Origin: Tsukamurella asaccharolytica
Lineage (GTDB): Bacteria > Actinomycetota > Actinomycetes > Mycobacteriales > Mycobacteriaceae
Direction: 5' to 3'
DNA: 34,297 bases
Assembly (NCBI RefSeq): GCF_007858435.1
Contig: NZ_VIGW01000020.1
Coordinates: 1 to 34,297 of the forward strand
Below are positions 7,955 to 15,136 of the stretch, piece by piece. The position numbers were made by a program, and so were the translations under genes. The stretch's first letter is position 1. Each line of letters begins with the position of its first letter. Under the pieces are notes generated by a model. It was not told where the DNA came from and searched no databases. It saw only the letters and a list, made by a program, of their open reading frames with translations.

Positions 7955-8533
7955 GTGACGTCCACGATGAGAACCGACGAATCCGCGGACCGGACCCTCC
8001 TCGCCCGCGCCGCGGGCGGCGACGGCTCGGCGTTCGCGGCGATCCACGACCGCCACGTGCGCCCCGTCTACTGGCAGGCGTACACCGTCCTGCGCGACGC
8101 CGACGCCGCGCAGGAAGTCGCGCAGGACACCTTCCTCACGCTCTGGCGCCGCATCGCCTCCGTGCGGATCGTGGACGAGTCGGTGCTCCCGTGGCTGCTC
8201 ACCACCGCGCGGTACACCGCGCTGAACGCGGGCAGGCGCCTCTCGGCGGTCCGCGACAGAGCGGCGCCGCTCGACGACGCCGAACCGCCGGGCGCCGCAC
8301 CGTCGCCCGAGGACGAGGTGCTCGCCGCAGAGATCCGCGCGCTCATCGCCGCCGCGGTGAGTTCCCTGTCGCCCACCGACCAGCGTCTCTACCGCCTGTG
8401 CGTGGAAGACGACCAGACCTACGAGCGGGCCGCGGCCGAGGTGGGCGTCACCCACGCCGCCGTGCGCAACCGCGTCTCCAGGCTGCGCAGCCGCCTGCGC
8501 GCCGACCTGAGCACCCTGAGGGAGCAGTCATGA
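7955..8533 (+). CDS. ECF-type RNA polymerase sigma factor
   Basis: A group-4 sigma factor of 192 residues that would redirect RNA polymerase to a small regulon. Sigma region 2 covers about residues 25-95 (AFAAIHDRHVRPVYWQAYTV, then AQEVAQDTFLTLWRR). Region 4, with its helix-turn-helix, covers about 136-182 (LSPTDQRLYRLC... AAAEVGVTHAAVRNRVSRL). The GTG at 7955 is close to a purine-rich GAGGGGG stretch; an ATG at 7967 in the same frame is an alternative start. Its stop overlaps the ATG of the DUF4349 gene as ATGA, so the two are co-translated, the usual layout for a sigma factor and its membrane regulator. The target promoter is unknown. Confidence 0.9.
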   Translation: MTSTMRTDESADRTLLARAAGGDGSAFAAIHDRHVRPVYWQAYTVLRDADAAQEVAQDTFLTLWRRIASVRIVDESVLPWLLTTARYTALNAGRRLSAVRDRAAPLDDAEPPGAAPSPEDEVLAAEIRALIAAAVSSLSPTDQRLYRLCVEDDQTYERAAAEVGVTHAAVRNRVSRLRSRLRADLSTLREQS

Positions 8534-9525
8534 CCACCCGGATCACCCCCGACGACATCCTCACCGACGACCGGCTCGCCGCGATGCGGTCCGCGGTGCT
8601 GACCGAGGTGAACGACGACCTCCGGACCCGTCGGCGTAGCCGCCGGCGTCGGACGATGGGCATCGCCGCGGCCGCCGCCGTCGCGGTCGTCGCCGTGGGC
8701 GGAGGCGTCGTCGCGACCCAGCTCCAAGGCGACAAGACCGAGTCCGCGTACTCCGCCCCCGCTCCGCAGACAGGGGCGCGCGGGGCCGCGGAGTCCGCGC
8801 CCACAGGCGGCCGGGCCGCCGTGGCCCCCGCCCCGAAGGCCGCGCCGGACGCGCCGTCGACCCCGGTGAACGCGCCGGCGAACCGGCAGGTGATCACGAC
8901 CGGCACCGTCGACGTGACGAACGCGGACCCGGCCTCGGCGGCCAAGGAGCTGGCCGCGACCGCGGAGCGCCTCGGCGGCCGCGTCGACGCGCGCACCGAA
9001 TCCGGCGGGGAGAAGGCCCGGGCGACGCTGACGCTCCGAGTGCCGAACGACAAGGTGAACGAGCTCGTGGAGAAGGTCGGCGGCCTCGGCGAGGTCGGCT
9101 CCGTCCGGCTCGAGCACGAGGACGTGACCGGCACCGTCGTGGACCTCGAGGCGCGGATCCGCGCGACGCAGGTCTCCGTCGACCGGCTGACGGCGATCCT
9201 CGCGAGGGCCGAGACCACCGACCAGGTGATCGCGGCGGAGTCCGCGCTCACGTCGCGCCAGCAGGAGCTCGAATCCCTGCAGTCGCGGCGCGCGGCGATC
9301 GGGGACCAGGTCGCACTCTCGACGGTGACGGTGACGGTCGAGAAGCCGACGGTGACCGTCGACCGGTCCGGGTTCACGGGCGGGCTGCGGGACGGCTGGG
9401 ACGCGCTGCTCGGTGCCGGGCGGTGGTTGCTGGTGATCGCGGGCGCGGTGCTGCCGTGGGCCGCGGTGCTGCTGGTGCTCTACGGGGTCTACCGGGCGGT
9501 GCGCCGCTTCCGGCCCCGCCCGTGA
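8530..9525 (+). CDS. DUF4349 membrane protein, possible anti-sigma partner
   Basis: A 331-residue protein. A charged cytoplasmic N-terminus of about 42 residues, very rich in arginine near the membrane, leads to a transmembrane helix at about 43-63. After an Ala/Pro-rich linker (about 70-115) comes the DUF4349 domain (about 118-285), with helical, coiled-coil-like segments around LEARIRATQVSVDRL and ALTSRQQELESLQSRR. A second hydrophobic helix lies at about 297-320, followed by a basic tail. The bulk of the protein should lie outside the membrane between the two helices. It is translationally coupled to the upstream ECF sigma factor, so it may sense an envelope signal and hold the sigma factor. 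However, no zinc-binding anti-sigma motif (HxxxCxxC) is present, so that role is inferred from context only. Confidence 0.82.
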   Translation: MTTRITPDDILTDDRLAAMRSAVLTEVNDDLRTRRRSRRRRTMGIAAAAAVAVVAVGGGVVATQLQGDKTESAYSAPAPQTGARGAAESAPTGGRAAVAPAPKAAPDAPSTPVNAPANRQVITTGTVDVTNADPASAAKELAATAERLGGRVDARTESGGEKARATLTLRVPNDKVNELVEKVGGLGEVGSVRLEHEDVTGTVVDLEARIRATQVSVDRLTAILARAETTDQVIAAESALTSRQQELESLQSRRAAIGDQVALSTVTVTVEKPTVTVDRSGFTGGLRDGWDALLGAGRWLLVIAGAVLPWAAVLLVLYGVYRAVRRFRPRP

Positions 9526-9545
9526 CCGCCTGGAACGCGGGCCTC

Positions 9546-9572
9546 AGCGCGGCGCCGCAACGGTGCCGCGCT
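9546..9572. terminator. Bidirectional hairpin between convergent genes
   Basis: A 12-bp inverted repeat (9546-9557 with 9561-9572, one G-U wobble) with a CAA loop lies in the 70-bp gap between the converging DUF4349 and flavoprotein genes. It has no T-tract, as is common for actinobacterial terminators. Confidence 0.7.
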
Positions 9573-9595
9573 CGCCGGCGGGGGCAACACGAGTG

Positions 9596-10789
9596 TTAGA
9601 CCTGCGCGAGCGGGACGCCGGGATCGGCGAGACGCGCGGCGTCGACCACCCGGCGGGACGTGATCAGCGCACGCACATCGTCGCCCACGTCCCACACGTT
9701 CACGTTCATACCGGCCAGAACGCGCCCCTCCGCCAGCCAGAAGGCGACGAACTCGAGGGCGTCCAGGTCGCCGCGGATCACCACGTGGTCGTACCCGGTC
9801 GACAGGCCCAGGTATTCCATGCCGAGCTGGTATTGGTCGGTGAAGAAGTACGGGAGACGGTCGTAGACCTCGGACCCGCCGAGGATGTTGGCGGCGGCGA
9901 CGCGCGGCTGGTTGAGGGCATTGGCCCAGTGCTCGACGCGCACGCGCCGTCCGACCGTCGGGTTCTCGGCGGCGGCGATGTCACCGACGGCGAAGACGTG
10001 CGGGTCGGAGGTGCGCAGCCCCGCGTCGACGGCCACGCCGCCCTCCGCGGTCTCCAGGCCGGCCGCCTCGGCCAGCTCGATGTTCGGCATCGCCCCGATC
10101 CCGACGAGCACGGCGTCGGTCTCGATCGTGGTCCCGTCCTCGAGGACCAGTCCCTTCCCGCCGGGCTCGACGGCCTGCACGCCGACGCCGGTACGCAGGT
10201 CGACGCCGTGCGAGCGGTGCAGGTCGGCGAAGACCGTGCCGAGCTCGGGGCCGAGGGCGCCGAGGAGCGGCTGTTCGGCGGGTTCGATGACGGTGACCCC
10301 CAGGCCGGCCTCGCGGGCCGCGGCGGCCGCCTCGAGCCCGATCCAGCCGCCGCCGACGACGCCCAGGCGACCGCCCTTGTCGAAGGCGGCTCGCAGGGCG
10401 TCGCTGTCGTCGAGGGTGCGCAAGTAGTGCACCCCGTCGGCCCCCGGCAGCGGCCGCGCGCGAGACCCCGTGGCCAGCACCAGGTCGTCATAGGCCAGCG
10501 ACTCCCCCGTATCCAGGCCGACGGTGCGCGCCTCCCGGTCGAGGGACGTCGCGCGGACGCCGGTCCGCAGGGTGACGTCGTGGTCGGCGTACCAGGCGGC
10601 GTCGAAGGTGAAGACGCTGTCGCGCTCGGCCTTGCCCTGCAAGTAGTCCTTGGACAGCGGGGGTCGCTCGTACGGCGGATGGGATTCGGCGCCGATCAGC
10701 GTGATCGAGCCGTCGTGGCCCAGATCCCGTAGCGCCTCGGCCGCTTTCGCGGCCGCCAGTCCTGCTCCGACGATGACGATCGCACCCAT
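9596..10789 (-). CDS. FAD/NAD(P)-dependent ferredoxin reductase-like oxidoreductase
   Basis: A 397-residue flavoprotein of the BphA4/ThcD-type ferredoxin reductase family, expected to move electrons from NAD(P)H to a ferredoxin or rubredoxin partner. Seen: an N-terminal FAD Rossmann motif (VGAGLAAAKAA, 7-17), the flavin-site ERPPLSK (41-47), a second dinucleotide motif GGGWIGLEAA (146-155), and the second FAD contact VFAVGDIAA (265-273). A C-terminal reductase domain starts at about 320. The ATG at 10789 directly precedes the first beta strand and is 7 nt after a TACGGT -10 box; an upstream in-frame ATG would add 21 unrelated residues. No ferredoxin or P450 gene is adjacent, so the electron acceptor is unknown. 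Confidence 0.92.
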   Translation of the reverse strand: MGAIVIVGAGLAAAKAAEALRDLGHDGSITLIGAESHPPYERPPLSKDYLQGKAERDSVFTFDAAWYADHDVTLRTGVRATSLDREARTVGLDTGESLAYDDLVLATGSRARPLPGADGVHYLRTLDDSDALRAAFDKGGRLGVVGGGWIGLEAAAAAREAGLGVTVIEPAEQPLLGALGPELGTVFADLHRSHGVDLRTGVGVQAVEPGGKGLVLEDGTTIETDAVLVGIGAMPNIELAEAAGLETAEGGVAVDAGLRTSDPHVFAVGDIAAAENPTVGRRVRVEHWANALNQPRVAAANILGGSEVYDRLPYFFTDQYQLGMEYLGLSTGYDHVVIRGDLDALEFVAFWLAEGRVLAGMNVNVWDVGDDVRALITSRRVVDAARLADPGVPLAQV

Positions 10790-10796
10790 GCCCTCG

Positions 10797-10802
10797 ACCG
10801 TA
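10797..10802 (-). promoter_or_regulatory. -10 box (TACGGT), leaderless flavoprotein gene
   Basis: TACGGT is followed by 7 nt and the ATG at 10789, and no Shine-Dalgarno fits this start. Inferred leaderless promoter. Confidence 0.5.
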
Positions 10803-10868
10803 GACCCGTCCGTCGACGAGGGGAACCCCTCGCATCGACGTATCGGATGCACGATTCGTCCGGTTCGC

Positions 10869-10874
10869 TACGCT
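10869..10874 (+). promoter_or_regulatory. -10 box (TACGCT), leaderless small membrane protein gene
   Basis: TACGCT is followed by CGGATC (6 nt) and the ATG at 10881. Confidence 0.5.
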
Positions 10875-10880
10875 CGGATC

Positions 10881-11234
10881 ATGGAAATACTACGCAACGT
10901 AATAGTTCTGGTGCACATCGTGGGTTTCGCCGTCACGTTCGGCAGCTGGGTCGCCTCGGCGGCAGCGGGCCGGTTCCGGTTCGAACGGGTCATGGACTAC
11001 GGACTGCTGGTCTCGCTCGTCACCGGGCTTGCGCTCGCCGCACCGTGGCCTGCGGGGATCGAGCTGAACTACCCGAAGATCGGGATCAAACTGGTCATCC
11101 TGCTCGCGCTCGGCGGCCTGCTCGGGATGGGGAGCGCGCGGCAGAAGCGAACCGGCGAGGCCGTCCCGCGCGGGATGTTCTACGCCGCGGGCGTGCTGTC
11201 GCTGATCGCCGCGGGGCTCGCCGTCATCTGGTGA
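10881..11234 (+). CDS. Small four-helix membrane protein, function unknown
   Basis: A 117-residue, almost wholly hydrophobic protein with four predicted transmembrane helices at about 4-25, 38-54, 66-84 and 98-116. Short positively charged loops separate them (GRFRFERVMDY, SARQKRTGEAVPR). It resembles the small actinobacterial integral membrane proteins annotated only as 'hypothetical membrane protein', and I recognise no functional family. The start is the ATG 6 nt after a TACGCT -10 box. Divergent from the flavoprotein gene, with 91 bp between the two starts, so the two may share regulation. Its last few codons overlap the 3' end of the MerR remnant on the other strand. Confidence 0.8.
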   Translation: MEILRNVIVLVHIVGFAVTFGSWVASAAAGRFRFERVMDYGLLVSLVTGLALAAPWPAGIELNYPKIGIKLVILLALGGLLGMGSARQKRTGEAVPRGMFYAAGVLSLIAAGLAVIW

Positions 11235-11434
11235 CGCCGATGTCCACCAGCTCTGCCGTCTCCGTCGCCGATAGCTCGGCCTCGATGCGCCAGACGCGTC
11301 GGAGACAGTACGTCCTCCTTCGGTGAACACCCGATAGCCGCCGCCCCGGTGCGACGCCCCCTGTTCTCGTAGTGCCGGACCTGCCGCGTCGCCCGAGATG
11401 CGTCAATCAACAGTTGACAACCCGCCTTCGTCAA
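11224..11434 (-). pseudogene. MerR-family regulator remnant, broken by frameshifts
   Basis: No single frame is coding, but pieces of a MerR protein appear in order on the minus strand in different frames. They are ATRQVRHYENRG (the DNA-binding helix and RHYE motif), then GGGYRVFTE (the wing of the winged helix) in a second frame, then EDV back in the first frame, then CLRRVWRIEAELSATETAEL in the third frame, ending at a TGA at 11226-11224. At least three frame changes are needed within about 110 bp. Only the N-terminal third of a MerR protein is represented. This is a decayed regulator gene that was once divergent from the Clp_N gene. Confidence 0.72.
11402..11418. promoter_or_regulatory. Palindromic operator 1 (GTCAA-N7-TTGAC)
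   Basis: A 17-bp inverted repeat with 5-bp arms. Its right arm is part of the TTGACA -35 hexamer (11414-11419) of the Clp_N gene, so a bound protein would block the promoter. Confidence 0.65.
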
Positions 11435-11442
11435 CTCATGAT
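11414..11442 (+). promoter_or_regulatory. Promoter of the Clp_N/HTH gene
   Basis: A consensus -35 TTGACA (11414-11419), a 17-bp spacer, and a -10 CATGAT (11437-11442), followed by 6 nt and the ATG at 11449. This is the best-formed promoter in the window and predicts a leaderless transcript. Confidence 0.65.
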
Positions 11443-11446
11443 TGAC
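11430..11446. promoter_or_regulatory. Palindromic operator 2 (GTCAA-N7-TTGAC)
   Basis: A second 17-bp copy of the same palindrome, 28 bp from the first. It covers the -10 box and nearly reaches the transcription start of the Clp_N/HTH gene. Confidence 0.65.
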
Positions 11447-11448
11447 AC

Positions 11449-12186
11449 ATGTCCTCGAACAGCCCCGTCAGCCTCGACGCCCTCATCCGCACCGTGCACG
11501 CGCTCCACCCGGACGGCGACGCACTCGACCACCTGGGCGACGCCGTCGCGGTCGCGGCGCACCTCGGCGAGACCGCCGACCACCTCGTCGGGCACTTCGT
11601 CGACCAGGCGCGGCGCAGCGGCGCCACCTGGACCTCGATCGGCGAGTCCATGGGGATGACGAAGCAGGCGGCGCAGCAGCGCTCGGCGCCGCCGAGCATC
11701 GACCCGTCGGCGCTGATCGACGCGACCGGCTCGCCGTACTCGCGGTTCACGCCGCGGGCGCGGAGTGTCGTGGTGGCGGCGCAGGACGAGGCGCGCGAGG
11801 TGGGGAGCCCGGTGATCGACACCGACCACATGCTGCTGGGTCTGTTCCGCGAGCCCGAGGGAATCGCTGCCCGCCTACTCCTCGGTCGGGGAATCACTGA
11901 GGAGGCGGTCACCGAAGCCGTCCTGCACCGGCAGAGTTCGACGCCGGACTCCCAGGAGAGCCCGGAGCTCATTCCCTTCTCACCGGCGGCGAAGAAGGTC
12001 GTGGAGATGGTGCTGCGCGAGGCGCTCCGACTGGGCCACAACTACGTCGGCACCGAGCACATCCTGCTCGGCATCCTGGCGGAGGGCACCGGCCCCGGCG
12101 CGGCCTTCCTGATCGAGCGCGACGTGGACCACGCGACGATCGACGCCGCGGTACGCGAGGTCCTTTCGGCGTACCAACCCGAGTGA
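11449..12186 (+). CDS. HTH protein with duplicated Clp_N (ClpC N-domain) repeats
   Basis: A 245-residue protein that joins a helix-turn-helix-like segment (about 57-79, ending GMTKQAAQQR) to two copies of the Clp_N repeat. The first repeat is at about 99-160 (FTPRARSVVVAAQDEA... TDHMLLGLF) and the second at about 176-240 (FSPAAKKVVEMVLREA... GTEHILLGIL). Each carries the family's (T/G)(D/T)(E/D)H-x-LLG signature. In ClpC/ClpA this double repeat binds adaptors and substrates, but here there is no ATPase domain. A plausible role, inferred, is a DNA-binding protein that shares ligands with ClpC, or a decoy or adaptor for the Clp protease. Two palindromes over its own promoter suggest autoregulation. 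The ATG lies 6 nt after a -10 box. Confidence 0.87.
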   Translation: MSSNSPVSLDALIRTVHALHPDGDALDHLGDAVAVAAHLGETADHLVGHFVDQARRSGATWTSIGESMGMTKQAAQQRSAPPSIDPSALIDATGSPYSRFTPRARSVVVAAQDEAREVGSPVIDTDHMLLGLFREPEGIAARLLLGRGITEEAVTEAVLHRQSSTPDSQESPELIPFSPAAKKVVEMVLREALRLGHNYVGTEHILLGILAEGTGPGAAFLIERDVDHATIDAAVREVLSAYQPE

Positions 12187-12198
12187 GGTGGCGCGCGG

Positions 12199-12204
12199 TA
12201 CCGT
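12199..12204 (+). promoter_or_regulatory. -10 box (TACCGT), leaderless secreted-protein gene
   Basis: TACCGT is followed by AAGCCC (6 nt) and the ATG at 12211. Confidence 0.5.
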
Positions 12205-12210
12205 AAGCCC

Positions 12211-12675
12211 ATGGCCTCCATCGCACGCCTCACGCCAGCCCTGATCCTCGCTCTCGTGTCCGCCGCGATCGCCGCGCCTGCGACGGCCGCGAGCTGCACT
12301 CCCGCGCGGCAGCTCGCCGCGGCGGACGCCTACCTCGCCGCCCTCAGCGATCGCACGAAGGCCGGCGCGGTACCGTTCGCGCCGAACGCCGTCCGGTTCG
12401 AGAACGGTCTTCAGACCGGGTTCTCCGGCGAGCAGTTGCGCCGGGACCTGGACCGCCACCTGCAGTACTCGGTCATGGACGCTCCACGGGTCACCGCACG
12501 GACGGTCGCCCCGGGCGGCGACCGCGACCTGCTCAACTACCGTTTCATCGTGCCCGTCCGGATCGCGGGGCAGCGCATCGTGGACGCCCCGACCGACGAG
12601 GACTTCCGGATTCCGCGGAGCACCTGCCTCATCACCCGCATCGACGCGCGAATCACGGTCGCGCCGCCGCGCTGA
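12211..12675 (+). CDS. Secreted protein of unknown function
   Basis: A 154-residue protein with a clear Sec signal peptide: Arg6, a hydrophobic core at about 8-22, and likely cleavage near ATA-A at about residue 27. The mature part has two cysteines (Cys29 and Cys139) that could form a disulphide. A helix followed by strands (AADAYLAALSDR... VRFENG... NYRFIVPVRI) resembles the NTF2/SnoaL-like cone fold in layout, but no catalytic residues can be identified and this is only a fold guess. There is no lipobox: Cys29 is preceded by AAS, not the L-A-G type. It follows the Clp_N gene by 24 nt but has its own -10 box. It ends 3 nt from the convergent mycothiol-type gene. Confidence 0.75.
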   Translation: MASIARLTPALILALVSAAIAAPATAASCTPARQLAAADAYLAALSDRTKAGAVPFAPNAVRFENGLQTGFSGEQLRRDLDRHLQYSVMDAPRVTARTVAPGGDRDLLNYRFIVPVRIAGQRIVDAPTDEDFRIPRSTCLITRIDARITVAPPR

Positions 12676-12678
12676 GCG

Positions 12679-13302
12679 TCACCCGACGCGGTCGGCAAGG
12701 GTGGGCAGGCCCTGCCCGCCTAGCTCCTCCAGGCCGACGGTGCGCCCGCTCACGGCGAGCAGCAGGGCGAGCAGCGGACCGGTGACCTCCGGGCCGTCGC
12801 CGAGCGTGACGTCCGCGTCGGTGGCGCGCAACCGCAGCCCCGCGACGTGCTCCTTCGCACCGCCCATGCCCTTCCCGGTACGGGCCTGCAGGCGCAGGGC
12901 CCGCTCCACCGCCTCCGTCGGGTACTCGCCGACGGCGCCCAGCGGACGCCGGATGTCCTCGCCGTGCACGACGGCTTCGACGAGCCGGGTATCGAGCGGA
13001 GCGGGCGGGCCCGAGGTGCGGTCGACGAGCGCGCGGAACCGGTCGAGCATCTGCGCCGCCGGGCCGAGCTCGCGGTCGACCCCGTTCTGGTTGTCACGGT
13101 CGAAGTCGAAACGAGCGAGGATCATTCCCTTGACGAAGCCCAGGCGCGTGGTATTCGCGGTGGAGATCTGATGGGCGACGACGTCGCGCACGCGCCACCC
13201 CGGGCAGAGGGACGGCGTGTCCCAGCGCGCATCGTCGACGCCCTCGAGGTAGGCGATCAGGGCGCGGCGCTCCGCGTGGACCAACTGCCAGGCATCGGAC
13301 AT
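12679..13302 (-). CDS. Maleylpyruvate isomerase-family, mycothiol-dependent (DinB-fold) protein
   Basis: A 207-residue member of the actinobacterial family described as mycothiol-dependent maleylpyruvate-isomerase-like (DinB four-helix fold). Seen: the opening helix with HAERRALIAYLEG, the family signature PSLCPGWRVRDVVAH at 30-44 with a probable metal-binding His44, and the second signature VVHGEDIRRPLG at 111-122 with His113. Members bind a divalent metal and are thought to use mycothiol; the actual substrate of this one is unknown. A ribosome binding site, AAGGAG, precedes the ATG at 13302. It probably has its own short leader, with a TACGGT -10 box about 20 nt upstream. The presence of the family supports an actinobacterial host that makes mycothiol. 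Confidence 0.85.
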   Translation of the reverse strand: MSDAWQLVHAERRALIAYLEGVDDARWDTPSLCPGWRVRDVVAHQISTANTTRLGFVKGMILARFDFDRDNQNGVDRELGPAAQMLDRFRALVDRTSGPPAPLDTRLVEAVVHGEDIRRPLGAVGEYPTEAVERALRLQARTGKGMGGAKEHVAGLRLRATDADVTLGDGPEVTGPLLALLLAVSGRTVGLEELGGQGLPTLADRVG

Positions 13303-13340
13303 GGCACTCCTTCGTCCCGCTCACCGTAACGCGGAACACC

Positions 13341-13901
13341 TCAGCGGCGGAGCTGGATCGAACTCCCCGCCGCGGCGGACCCTCGCAGCACGACCAGCGG
13401 CCCGGCGGCACCGTCGGGAGGACCGGCCTTGTCCTTGAGCGAGCTCCATCCCGAGTACTCCATGCCGGTCGCATCCACGCGCATCGTCGGCGGGAGTCGC
13501 AGCTTGAGCGTGCTCCACGAGATCTGCACCTCGATCTCGACACCGCCGTAGGGGAGGTCGGCGCTGCGGAAGTCGAGCTTCGCGGTTCCCATCGATCCCG
13601 TGATCCGCAGACGCGCGGGCACCGCCCACACACCTCTGCGGCGCACCGTCGTCCATTCCAGGTCGAGGGCCTCGACCGATCGGTCCGCAGCGTCCGGCAC
13701 CGACGGGAACAGCCTGTCGCGTATCGGAAGATCGTTCACGAGGCCCTGCAACTCACCACGATTGGCGGCGCTGTAAGCCGCATGCGTACGCTGGTCGAAC
13801 TCCTGGACGGTCAGGTACCCGGTGGCCATCGCCTCGCCGAGCAGCTCGACCGCCCGCTGTCGTTCGGGGTCACCCACCCGGATTCCATCGCTGTCCGCCA
13901 T
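13341..13901 (-). CDS. DUF1707 (SHOCT-like) domain protein
   Basis: A 186-residue protein. The N-terminal DUF1707 domain (about 7-59) has the typical opening IRVGDPERQRAVELLGEAMATGYLTV and continues with EFDQR and the conserved ELQGLVNDLP. The C-terminal part (about 85-186) is a beta-rich segment resembling the LiaF-like cell-wall stress domain often attached to DUF1707. There is no transmembrane helix, unlike many relatives. The ATG at 13901 lies 6 nt after a TAGGGT -10 box and there is no ribosome binding site. It sits downstream of, and in the same direction as, the ECF42 sigma gene with a 35-nt gap, but the -10 box suggests separate transcription. Function unknown; an envelope link is inferred from the LiaF-like part. 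Confidence 0.85.
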   Translation of the reverse strand: MADSDGIRVGDPERQRAVELLGEAMATGYLTVQEFDQRTHAAYSAANRGELQGLVNDLPIRDRLFPSVPDAADRSVEALDLEWTTVRRRGVWAVPARLRITGSMGTAKLDFRSADLPYGGVEIEVQISWSTLKLRLPPTMRVDATGMEYSGWSSLKDKAGPPDGAAGPLVVLRGSAAAGSSIQLRR

Positions 13902-13907
13902 GGCCCG

Positions 13908-13913
13908 ACCCTA
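13908..13913 (-). promoter_or_regulatory. -10 box (TAGGGT), leaderless DUF1707 gene
   Basis: TAGGGT is followed by CGGGCC (6 nt) and the ATG at 13901. Confidence 0.5.
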
Positions 13914-13936
13914 ACGATTCCGCCCTGATTCCGCCG

Positions 13937-15124
13937 CTATCGCCCGGTTCCGCGGGCGCGGCGCCCCAGGTACTCCCGCTCGGCGGGATCGGTGGTGAGC
14001 GAGATCGCCTTCGCGTAGGCCGCATCGGCGGCGGGATCGCCGAGACGATCGAGCAGCGATGCGCGCAGGGCCCACGCGGACTGCAGCCGCTCCACGCCGT
14101 CGAGGGCGTCGAGCGCGCCCAGTCCCGCACGCGCACCGTCGGTCTCGGCCACGACGGCGGCGCGGGCGACGGCCGCGCCGCGGGTGGGAGCGAGGCTGAG
14201 GAGCGCGTCGTAGAGGCGCCGAAGGTGGGCCCAGTCCGGCGGCTCGCCGGCGCCCCGGGCGCAGTGCACGGCGCCTACAGCGGCCTCCAGTTGGAACCGG
14301 CCGACGGAGCCGAGCGCGTGGGCGGTGCGCAGGTGCCGGTGCCCCGCCGCGACGAAGTTCCGGTCCCACCGCCGGGGATCCTGCTGTGCGAGGGGGACGT
14401 AGCGTCCGTCCTCGTCGACGCGGGCCGGCAGTCGGGCGCTGGAGAGGTACAGCAGAGCGGCGAGGCCGTGCGCCTCGGCGACTGACGGCGCCGCGTCGGC
14501 GATGGTGCCGGCGAGCCCGAGAAGCAGAGCGTGCCGTTCGCGCGGCGGGGTGGGCCACTCCATCGCGTACGAGCCGTAGACGGCCTCGAGGACGGGAGCG
14601 AGTCGGTCGGGGAGCTCCGCGGGTCCGGGGACTTCGAACGGGATCCGCTCCCGCTCGATGCGCTTCTTCGCCCGCGTCAGGCGGGCGGCCATCGTGGCGG
14701 TCGGGACCAGGAACGCCGCCCCGATCTGCGCGGCGGTGAACCCCAGGACGGTGTTGAGCATGAGCGGCACGCTCGCGCCCGCGAGATCGGGGTGGGCGCA
14801 GACGAGGAGCAGTTCGAGCCGCCGGTCGCGACCGGCCTCCGGCGCCGCCCCGTCGTGCTCGGCCTCGTCGAAAGGCACGGTGGTGCGCTCGGCCGCGGAC
14901 TTCCACCGGTCCCGCTGCCGATTCCGCGCGACGGTGAGCAGCCAGGCGTCCGGGTCGTCGGGCACACCGTCGAGCGGCCAGCGCGTCAGGGCCCGCTCGA
15001 AGGCGTCGGCGAGCGCGTCCTCGGCGGAGGCCACATCGTGCGTGCGGGCGGCGAGCAGCGCGAGGAGCCGCCCGTACGAGGTGCGGGCGGCGTTCTCCGC
15101 CCGCACCTGCGCATCGGTGTCCAC
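13937..15124 (-). CDS. ECF42-type sigma factor with C-terminal extension (DUF6596)
   Basis: A 395-residue sigma factor, about twice the length of a normal ECF. Region 2 is at about 10-78 (SAEDALADAFERALTRWP... WLLTVARNRQRDRW). The LLLVCAHPDL stretch at about 106-115 and region 4 at about 116-157 (GFTAAQIGAAFLVPTATMAARLTRAKKRI) follow. A large helical C-terminal domain (about 175-385) replaces a separate anti-sigma factor in this group. The gene lies 12 nt downstream of a YCII/DGPF gene, the standard partner of ECF42 sigma factors, and no anti-sigma gene is present. The GTG at 15124 is the start; its ribosome binding site is weak, so translation may depend on the upstream gene. The promoter upstream of the pair matches the reported ECF42 target motif, implying autoregulation. 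Confidence 0.92.
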   Translation of the reverse strand: MDTDAQVRAENAARTSYGRLLALLAARTHDVASAEDALADAFERALTRWPLDGVPDDPDAWLLTVARNRQRDRWKSAAERTTVPFDEAEHDGAAPEAGRDRRLELLLVCAHPDLAGASVPLMLNTVLGFTAAQIGAAFLVPTATMAARLTRAKKRIERERIPFEVPGPAELPDRLAPVLEAVYGSYAMEWPTPPRERHALLLGLAGTIADAAPSVAEAHGLAALLYLSSARLPARVDEDGRYVPLAQQDPRRWDRNFVAAGHRHLRTAHALGSVGRFQLEAAVGAVHCARGAGEPPDWAHLRRLYDALLSLAPTRGAAVARAAVVAETDGARAGLGALDALDGVERLQSAWALRASLLDRLGDPAADAAYAKAISLTTDPAEREYLGRRARGTGR

Positions 15125-15136
15125 CGCTCGTGCCCG

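Noticed and set aside
11402-11446. HspR (HAIR) binding sites
   Set aside because: HAIR elements have CTTGAG/CTCAAG arms in the opposite order; only the 7-bp spacing agrees.
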